Assembly (NCBI GenBank): GCA_030018505.1
Contig: JASEHO010000029.1
Coordinates: 1-10,902, forward strand
Direction: 5' to 3'
DNA from: a bacterium
Lineage (GTDB): Bacteria > UBA9089 > UBA9088 > JAGUXG01
DNA: 10,902 bases
How positions within the stretch are numbered: the stretch's first letter is position 1; each line of letters opens with the position of its first letter. This document shows positions 7,150 through 10,902 of this stretch, in pieces. Below the pieces are notes generated by a model that saw only the letters and a list, made by a program, of their open reading frames with translations, did not search any database and had not been told where the DNA came from. The position numbers and the translations under genes are program-made.

Positions 7150-7242
7150 AAAAGTGTATAGTGTTGAGTGTATAGTGTATAGTGTATAGTCATAAGGATT
7201 AAATTAACTCAAAACTCAAAACTCTATACTCTAAACTCTTAA
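7150..7242. repeat. Heptamer element B, inverted copy between dsrC and dsrA
   Basis: On the plus strand 7-mers run AAAAGTG, TATAGTG, TTGAGTG, TATAGTG, TATAGTG, TATAGTC (7150-7191). The core ATAAGGATTAAATTAA follows, and then another array: ACTCAAA, ACTCAAA, ACTCTAT, ACTCTAA, ACTCTTA. It is the reverse complement of element A but has three fewer heptamers in the TATAGTG arm. It abuts the dsrC stop codon and lies 30 bp upstream of the dsrA start. Confidence 0.8.
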
Positions 7243-7578
7243 CTACACACAGCCTGTTGGCTTTGGAAGCCCGGCTATTTTACAGGCTTGCTTGGCTGGT
7301 CCTGATGGATATAGCTCATAAAGATACTTGTTATTCCCTTTTTCTGGACCAAACATCTTGGCCATCTCCTTGATGAGGATCTTGATCATCGGAGCAATCT
7401 GATATTCCTTGTAGTAGTCTTTCAGGAAATTGACCACCTCCCAGTGTTTCTCCGTCATTTCAACCCCTTCTGTTTTGGCAATCTCCTCTGCCATTTCTTT
7501 GTTCCAGTCCTCAGGATTCTGTAAGTAACCCTCCTCATCTACATCATAGCTTTTTCCACCAAATTCAAAATTTGGCAT
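7243..7578 (-). CDS. dsrC: DsrC sulfur-carrier protein (physiological partner of DsrAB)
   Basis: A 111-residue DsrC. The C-terminal arm keeps both functional cysteines, in AC-KIAGLPKPTG-CV: the C-x10-C spacing with the penultimate cysteine that defines true DsrC, as opposed to TusE or RspA paralogues that lack one. Other family landmarks are the N-terminal G-K-x-Y-D-V-D-E-x-G-Y-L-Q-N-P-x-D-W stretch and the EKHWEVVNFLKDYY-KEY-QIAP segment. It binds DsrAB, takes up sulfite-derived sulfur as a trisulfide between the two cysteines and hands it to the membrane DsrMK module or to sulfurtransferases. It is the first gene of the dsr run, with its own consensus promoter and a full-length ribosome binding site, which predicts high expression, as expected for a stoichiometric carrier. 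Confidence 0.96.
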   Translation of the reverse strand: MPNFEFGGKSYDVDEEGYLQNPEDWNKEMAEEIAKTEGVEMTEKHWEVVNFLKDYYKEYQIAPMIKILIKEMAKMFGPEKGNNKYLYELYPSGPAKQACKIAGLPKPTGCV

Positions 7579-7583
7579 TTTAC

Positions 7584-7594
7584 ATCACCTCCTT
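7584..7594 (-). promoter_or_regulatory. Full-length Shine-Dalgarno of dsrC
   Basis: AAGGAGGTGAT on the minus strand complements the 16S rRNA 3' end over 11 nucleotides and sits five nucleotides before the dsrC ATG. It is the longest such match in this window. Confidence 0.85.
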
Positions 7595-7599
7595 AATTT

Positions 7600-7614
7600 T
7601 TTTAAGACTTAAAA
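7600..7614. promoter_or_regulatory. 15-bp palindrome centred on the predicted dsrC transcription start
   Basis: TTTTAAG-A-CTTAAAA is a perfect inverted repeat with 7-bp arms centred on 7607, where the dsrC transcript is predicted to begin. A repressor bound here would occlude initiation. AT-richness raises the chance of coincidence. Confidence 0.3.
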
Positions 7615-7641
7615 TTATATTCAAAATTACAAATATGTCAA
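7614..7641 (-). promoter_or_regulatory. Consensus sigma-70 promoter of dsrC
   Basis: On the minus strand TTGACA (7641-7636), a 16-nt spacer and TATAAT (7619-7614). Both boxes are perfect and the spacer is one short of optimal. The predicted start is near 7607, giving a leader of about 29 nt that carries the strong ribosome binding site. It presumably also drives dsrA, dsrB and dsrL. Confidence 0.75.
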
Positions 7642-7656
7642 ATTGATTTTTTCAAT
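7642..7656. promoter_or_regulatory. Inverted repeat abutting the dsrC -35: possible activator site
   Basis: ATTGA, five T and TCAAT form a perfect inverted repeat centred near -42 of the predicted dsrC start, the usual position of class II CRP/FNR-type activators. It is not an exact FNR box (TTGAT-N4-ATCAA): the TTGA/TCAA halves are one base too close. Arms are only 5 bp, so chance is a real alternative. Confidence 0.25.
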
Positions 7657-7785
7657 AACCAAAAAGAGTTGCTTGATGTAACCCAAATTTGACAGTTAAA
7701 TTACAATATGCCAAATGAAATGGGTGTGGCTATTCTAAATGACAGGCAACCTACTGCAATCACTGAACTTATGTAAAAAGGGATT

Positions 7786-7805
7786 AAAGCGAAAGATCGC
7801 TTTTT
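7786..7805 (+). terminator. Hairpin with T-run, possible intrinsic terminator
   Basis: AAAGCGA, loop AAGA, TCGCTTT, with five T at 7801-7805 on the plus strand. It would end a plus-strand transcript crossing the 22-codon frame at 7708-7776. On the minus strand it follows the tRNA-Ala gene by about 170 bp, with a weaker T-rich tail (AATCCCTTTTTA), so it may instead serve the uppS-cdsA-tRNA transcript. Confidence 0.45.
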
Positions 7806-7860
7806 ATAAATGGGTGAAGGTAAAGTGTAAAAAAGGTGAAAAGAAAGATGGTGTGTAAAT

Positions 7861-7938
7861 AAAGGGGATATGGGGATAAGAAAGATAGGGAGATAAAATA
7901 TATCTCCAATATCCCCATAATCTCCTTATCTCCTTTTC
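7861..7938. repeat. Purine-rich/pyrimidine-rich imperfect palindrome, copy 2
   Basis: The perfect inner stem GGAGATA (7889-7895)/TATCTCC (7901-7907) extends imperfectly outward: the GGGGATATGGGGATAAG side faces the CCCCATAATCTCCTTATCTCC side. The right arm matches copy 1 (4664-4687) with few differences. It lies 35 bp past the tRNA-Ala 3' end, so it could shape or stop that transcript, though it lacks a U-tract. Confidence 0.55.
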
Positions 7939-7972
7939 TTACTAAGGTGCTTTATCTTTCAAAAGGTTTATT

Positions 7973-8045
7973 TGGAGGCTAGGGGATTCGAACCCCTGAC
8001 CTCATCCATGCGAAGGATGCGCGCTCCCAACTGCGCTAAGCCCCC
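7973..8045 (-). tRNA. tRNA-Ala(CGC): tRNA-Ala (anticodon CGC)
   Basis: All arms fold without gaps. The acceptor GGGGGCT pairs with AGCCTCC and contains the G3-U70 wobble that marks alanine tRNAs. D-stem GCGC/GCGC. The anticodon stem CATCC/GGATG closes the loop TTCGCAT, with anticodon CGC reading GCG. The T arm is AGGGG/CCCCT with loop TTCGAAT, and A73 is the discriminator. It is 73 nt without CCA; the next genomic bases are AAT, so CCA must be added by the tRNA nucleotidyltransferase. Its first ten bases are also the last codons of cdsA. Confidence 0.96.
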
Positions 8046-8830
8046 TTGATGAAAAAATACAGGTAGTAAAAGAACGGAGCAGAGAGGATGATTGAGTCAA
8101 AGACATCCAATATTCCACCATATTCCATAATCCAATTACCAGAATCCTTTGCACCTGCACATCTCTTGAAAGAGGATTCAACAAGGTCTCCTAAAAGGGC
8201 AACCAAAGAAAGCAAAACCCCCATTCCAAAAGACTCTAATCTATCAAGACCAATAATTCCTCCTAAAAGAAGAGAGAAACCAACAGACCCAGCAAGACCT
8301 CCTACTAAACCCTCAATGGACTTATTTGGGCTTACCTTGAATATTCCCTTGTGCCTTCCAAACCTTTTTCCTATCAAGTAGGCTCCACCATCAGATGCCC
8401 AGACAACACAAAAGAGATAGAGAAGAAGCAGCCTTCCTTCTTCCATATTTCTTATCAAAATAAGATGGGATATAAGAAAGGCAACATATCCAACGCCAAA
8501 TATAATGGCAATTATACCAAATTTAGTTATTGCTGTTACAACCGCTGGTTTAATCAAGCCAAAGAGCAAGATTAAAAACAGGGCTACATAAACTATACTT
8601 CCTATTGCAGGAGAAAACTGGTTTTGATGGGCAAAGCCAGCAAGCATTATCCCAGAGAACAGCCCCAAAAACCACCAGTCTTCCTTTTGAACCATATTAT
8701 AGAATTCAAGCAAAGAAAGGACAATGATAGAGCCAATGCAAATGGTAAAGAAGATAGGCTCTTTCAAAAAGACAATATAAGCCAAAAATGGAAAGAATAA
8801 AGCAGGTGGAAGAAATCTTTGCCAGCTCAT
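8036..8830 (-). CDS. cdsA: Phosphatidate cytidylyltransferase
   Basis: A 264-residue, very hydrophobic integral membrane enzyme with about seven or eight membrane segments. It makes CDP-diacylglycerol from CTP and phosphatidate, the precursor of bacterial phospholipids. The signature is clear near the C-terminus: SSFKRCAGAKDSGNW...YGGILDVFDS, matching S-x-F-K-R-x4-K-D-x-G...H-G-G-x-x-D-x-x-D, with Y in place of the usual H and V in place of R. WASDGGAYLIGKRFGRHK and SPNKSIEGLVGG are further family motifs. Its ATG overlaps the uppS stop (ATGA, 8827-8830). The stop codon TAG is formed by bases 8-10 of tRNA-Ala, and the final residues KGA are encoded by the tRNA acceptor strand. Confidence 0.93.
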   Translation of the reverse strand: MSWQRFLPPALFFPFLAYIVFLKEPIFFTICIGSIIVLSLLEFYNMVQKEDWWFLGLFSGIMLAGFAHQNQFSPAIGSIVYVALFLILLFGLIKPAVVTAITKFGIIAIIFGVGYVAFLISHLILIRNMEEGRLLLLYLFCVVWASDGGAYLIGKRFGRHKGIFKVSPNKSIEGLVGGLAGSVGFSLLLGGIIGLDRLESFGMGVLLSLVALLGDLVESSFKRCAGAKDSGNWIMEYGGILDVFDSIILSAPFFYYLYFFIKGA

Positions 8831-9552
8831 CTTGCTCCAAACCTCCTTTTCCTTGCCTTGTAATCATTAAGAGCAGAAAACAGATCATCTTTCGTAAAAT
8901 CAGGCCAAAGCACTGAGGTTATCCAGAGTTCAGTATAAGCCATTTGCCATAATAAAAAGTTGCTTATCCTCATCTCACCACTTGTTCTGATAAGAAGGTC
9001 AGGGTCGGAAATGGGGTATGTATCAAGATAGGACGAAAAAAGAGACTCGTTTATCCCCTCAACAGAAACCCTACCTTCTTTTATATCCTTGACTATCCTT
9101 TTCGTTGCCCTTATTATCTCATCCCTTCCTCCATAATTCAAAGCGAGATTCAGAATGAGTCTCTTGTTCTTCTCAAGTCTAACTATGGCTTTATTTAATA
9201 AGTCTGTCATCTTTTTGGGAAACAAGCCAACATCTCCCAAGACTCTCATTCTGACACCCTCCTTTTCCAATTCATTAATCTCCTTCTCTATATATTCGCA
9301 GAATAAGGAGATTAAAGCAGATACCTCTTTTTTGGACCTTTTCCAATTTTCAGTAGAGAAGGCATAGAGGGTGAGAGCCTCTATCCCAAGATCATTGACT
9401 GCCTTCACTACCATTTTTACGGTCTTTATTCCCTCTCTGTGGCCAAAAATCTTTGGAATGCCCCTTTTTTCCGCCCATCTTCCATTTCCATCCATAATTA
9501 CGGCAATATGTTTTGGAAGCTCTTCCATATTACACATAATAAACCGATACAT
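8827..9552 (-). CDS. uppS: Isoprenyl transferase (undecaprenyl diphosphate synthase)
   Basis: A 241-residue cis-prenyltransferase. It extends farnesyl diphosphate with isopentenyl diphosphate to the C55 lipid carrier used for peptidoglycan and polysaccharide export. Motifs are HIAVIMDGNGRWA with the catalytic aspartate (D21 from the upstream start), FGHREGIKT, LYAFSTENWKRS, LNYGGRDEI and DLLIRTSGEMRISNFLLWQMAYTE. Three in-frame ATGs are possible (9552, 9537, 9528). None has a good ribosome binding site, and family members usually begin just before LPKHIA, so 9528 is quite plausible. It is followed by cdsA with an ATGA overlap, a very common bacterial pair. The usual neighbours frr and dxr are absent. 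It is divergent from the permease gene with about 65 bp between them. Confidence 0.94.
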   Translation of the reverse strand: MYRFIMCNMEELPKHIAVIMDGNGRWAEKRGIPKIFGHREGIKTVKMVVKAVNDLGIEALTLYAFSTENWKRSKKEVSALISLFCEYIEKEINELEKEGVRMRVLGDVGLFPKKMTDLLNKAIVRLEKNKRLILNLALNYGGRDEIIRATKRIVKDIKEGRVSVEGINESLFSSYLDTYPISDPDLLIRTSGEMRISNFLLWQMAYTELWITSVLWPDFTKDDLFSALNDYKARKRRFGAR

Positions 9553-9583
9553 AAGATGTATGCAATCTATTTTTGATTACAAT

Positions 9584-9613
9584 TTGCAAATTTACATTTA
9601 CTTTTAGTATATT
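9584..9613 (+). promoter_or_regulatory. Possible promoter of the ABC permease gene
   Basis: TTGCAA (9584-9589), an 18-nt spacer and TATATT (9608-9613) on the plus strand. The predicted start falls at about 9619-9621, on the ATG at 9620, which would give a leaderless mRNA. This agrees with the lack of any ribosome binding site before 9617. The match is moderate. Confidence 0.35.
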
Positions 9614-9616
9614 ATT

Positions 9617-10672
9617 GTGATGAGCTCATTCACTATCATCTCCCTAAAAAGGCTTATCCATCATAAACAGGCGCTCTTTGCCATTTACATTCTTCTTTTC
9701 CTCTACCTATTGGCAGCATTCGCTGAATTCTTTGCCCCATACCCCTTAACCTGGGGGGAAAGGGATAAGGCTTACCACCCACCAACGAAGATTTATATCT
9801 TTGAAAAACAAGGCTTCTGTCGTCCATTCATTTATAACTATCAACTCATATTGACAGAGGATTATGAAAAGGTGTGGTATGAAAAAAGGGATGTGAAATA
9901 CCCAATAAGGCTCTTTGTAAGGGATGAGAATGGAGGGATTCACCTCTTTGGCACAGATAAACCATCCTCCTTCTTTTTGCTTGGCTCTGACTGGAATGGA
10001 AGAGATATTCTTTCAAGACTAATCTATGGTAGCAGGATCTCCTTATCTATTGGAATAATCGGTGTCTTTATCTCCTTTTTTCTTGGTATGCTTGTTGGAG
10101 GTATTGCTGGTTATTTTGGAGGATGGATAGACACAGTGATTATGCGGTTTATTGAGCTTATTATGTCCTTTCCTGCCTTCTACCTCATTTTGAGCTTACG
10201 GGCTATCTTTCCCCTTTCTCTTTCATCCATTCAAGTCTATCTTATGATTGTTATTATTATGAGCCTTATTGGCTGGGGAGGTGTAGCCAGGGTGATAAGG
10301 GGGATGGTTCTATCTCTGAGGGAGATGGAGTTTGTCTTGGCACAGAAGGCTTTGGGTGCATCACCCTTTAGGATAATTACGCAAGACATCCTTCCAAATA
10401 CCACATCTTTTTGCCTTGTCTCTGCCTCTCTATCTATTCCTGACTATATCTTAGGAGAGTCGGTGCTCTCCCTTCTTGGATTGGGGATAAACGAGCCTCA
10501 ACCCTCCTGGGGGAATATGCTGGCCAGAGCTATGGATATTAGCACGCTTTCATCCTATCCCTGGATCCTTGCCCCTGGTTTTGCTATTTTTATCACAGTC
10601 ATCTGTTTCAATCTTCTTTCTGATGGCCTCAGAGACTGCTTTGACCCAAAAAGTTTTGTGGGAAAATTATAG
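9617..10672 (+). CDS. DppC/OppC-type peptide ABC transporter permease
   Basis: A 351-residue inner-membrane permease of the dipeptide/oligopeptide/nickel importer class. The N-terminal membrane segment is at about 17-40. A long hydrophilic loop (41-118) follows, then the family motif LLGSDWNGRDILSRLIYGSRISL (121-143), several membrane segments, and the cytoplasmic EAA loop EFVLAQKALGASPFRIITQDILPN (238-261) that contacts the ATPase. The end is SLLGLGINEPQPSWGNML and LSDGLRDCFDP. It is longer than typical DppC (~300) because of the loop, as in YejE-like permeases. The frame opens with GTG (9617) directly followed by ATG (9620); either could be used, and no ribosome binding site is visible. Its normal partners (DppB-like permease, ATPases, binding protein) are absent here. 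The family is secure; the substrate is unknown. Confidence 0.9.
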   Translation: MMSSFTIISLKRLIHHKQALFAIYILLFLYLLAAFAEFFAPYPLTWGERDKAYHPPTKIYIFEKQGFCRPFIYNYQLILTEDYEKVWYEKRDVKYPIRLFVRDENGGIHLFGTDKPSSFFLLGSDWNGRDILSRLIYGSRISLSIGIIGVFISFFLGMLVGGIAGYFGGWIDTVIMRFIELIMSFPAFYLILSLRAIFPLSLSSIQVYLMIVIIMSLIGWGGVARVIRGMVLSLREMEFVLAQKALGASPFRIITQDILPNTTSFCLVSASLSIPDYILGESVLSLLGLGINEPQPSWGNMLARAMDISTLSSYPWILAPGFAIFITVICFNLLSDGLRDCFDPKSFVGKL

Positions 10673-10690
10673 ATTTTAGGATATACTATG

Positions 10691-10726
10691 TAATGCCTTT
10701 AGTTACTGGTGGATAAAAAGATAGTG
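10691..10726 (+). repeat. 37-nt dispersed repeat, plus-strand copy
   Basis: It starts TAATGCCTTTAGTTACT and ends with 19 nucleotides identical to the minus-strand copy at 4725-4707. It begins 18 bp after the permease stop codon. The adjoining GTAACTATTTAGCCAGGCAAA loosely recalls the GTAATTTTGTTAGGCAAA at 1958-1975. Confidence 0.6.
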
Positions 10727-10761
10727 TAACTATTTAGCCAGGCAAAGCAAACTAAGTAAAA

Positions 10762-10873
10762 AGGGAATTCAATGTAAAATTATCAATTAGCAATTATCAA
10801 TTAGCTTTTGAAGAAGAGGAGTAATTTTGAATTGATAGTTGTTAGTTTTGCATTTTACATTGAATTTTTCCCT
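10762..10873. repeat. 112-bp palindromic heptamer element
   Basis: The outer arms AGGGAATTCAATGTAAAAT (10762-10780) and its near reverse complement (10852-10873, with AAA inserted) enclose inner arms that also pair imperfectly. The left inner arm is a perfect tandem of the 14-mer AATTATCAATTAGC (10778-10791, 10792-10805), itself two related 7-mers. The right inner arm runs in 7-mers too (AGTTGTT, AGTTTTG, CATTTTA, CATTGAA). The architecture is like a small MITE, without any coding part. Confidence 0.65.
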
Positions 10874-10902
10874 CACCGATAGAGAGATTATTACTCAAGA
10901 TG

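Larger units (their letters stand above)
7579..7972. other. 394-bp region between dsrC and tRNA-Ala
   Basis: It contains the dsrC leader, promoter and candidate operators (7584-7656), a 22-codon open frame on the plus strand (7708-7776) followed by a terminator-like hairpin (7786-7805), and a purine/pyrimidine palindrome (7861-7938) next to the tRNA 3' end. No protein gene of normal size is seen. Confidence 0.6.

Noticed and set aside
7150..7191. Tandem TATAGTG units as multiple -10 boxes for dsrA.
   Set aside because: On the plus strand they point away from dsrA. On the minus strand the units read CACTATA, which is not a -10 box, and no -35 is correctly spaced.
4746..7242. CRISPR array or composite transposon around dsrAB.
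   Set aside because: Repeats are 7-bp units without unique spacers, and no cas or transposase gene is present. No target-site duplication could be identified.
7642..7656. A true FNR box upstream of dsrC.
   Set aside because: The half-site spacing is one base shorter than TTGAT-N4-ATCAA. It is kept only as a low-confidence inverted repeat.

Overview
This window looks like chromosome from an uncultivated, AT-leaning anaerobic bacterium with a sulfur-based energy metabolism. The bacterial assignment rests on canonical sigma-70 promoters, strong Shine-Dalgarno sites, a bacterial tRNA-Ala, UppS/CdsA and a DUF115 (motility accessory type) protein. The phylum cannot be fixed from the sequence alone. 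The combination of a dsr locus with many short dispersed palindromic repeats would fit one of the metagenome-only candidate phyla, but that is inference.

Layout, left to right. (1) 113-1858, minus: a DUF115/MAF-type protein. (2) 1993-2633, minus: a MntA/HepT toxin-antitoxin pair with a 4-nt ATGA overlap, behind a consensus promoter at 2825-2854 and bracketed by short direct repeats. (3) 2886-7578, minus: the core of the window, a compact dissimilatory sulfite reductase locus in the transcription order dsrC, dsrA, dsrB, dsrL-like. (4) 7579-7972: an intergenic region with a near-perfect dsrC promoter and palindromic repeats. (5) 7973-9552, minus: uppS and cdsA (ATGA overlap) followed by tRNA-Ala(CGC), whose 5' end overlaps the cdsA 3' end by 10 nt. 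(6) 9617-10672, plus: a lone DppC/OppC-type ABC permease, divergent from uppS. (7) 10673-10902: repeats only.

How the dsr genes would work together: DsrAB is the sirohaem/[4Fe-4S] sulfite reductase. DsrC is the small sulfur carrier with both essential C-terminal cysteines. The GltD-family flavoprotein matches DsrL in domain order and would exchange electrons between NAD(P)H and DsrAB. No dsrD, dsrEFH, dsrN or dsrMKJOP is in the window, so the direction (sulfite reduction or sulfur oxidation) cannot be settled here.

The least explained structure is the repeat DNA. Every larger intergenic gap in or near the dsr locus carries short-period repeats: degenerate 7-bp arrays, G/A-rich versus C/T-rich palindromes, and a 37-nt repeat shared with the far right end. 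Two copies of one heptamer element lie in inverted orientation exactly on either side of dsrAB.
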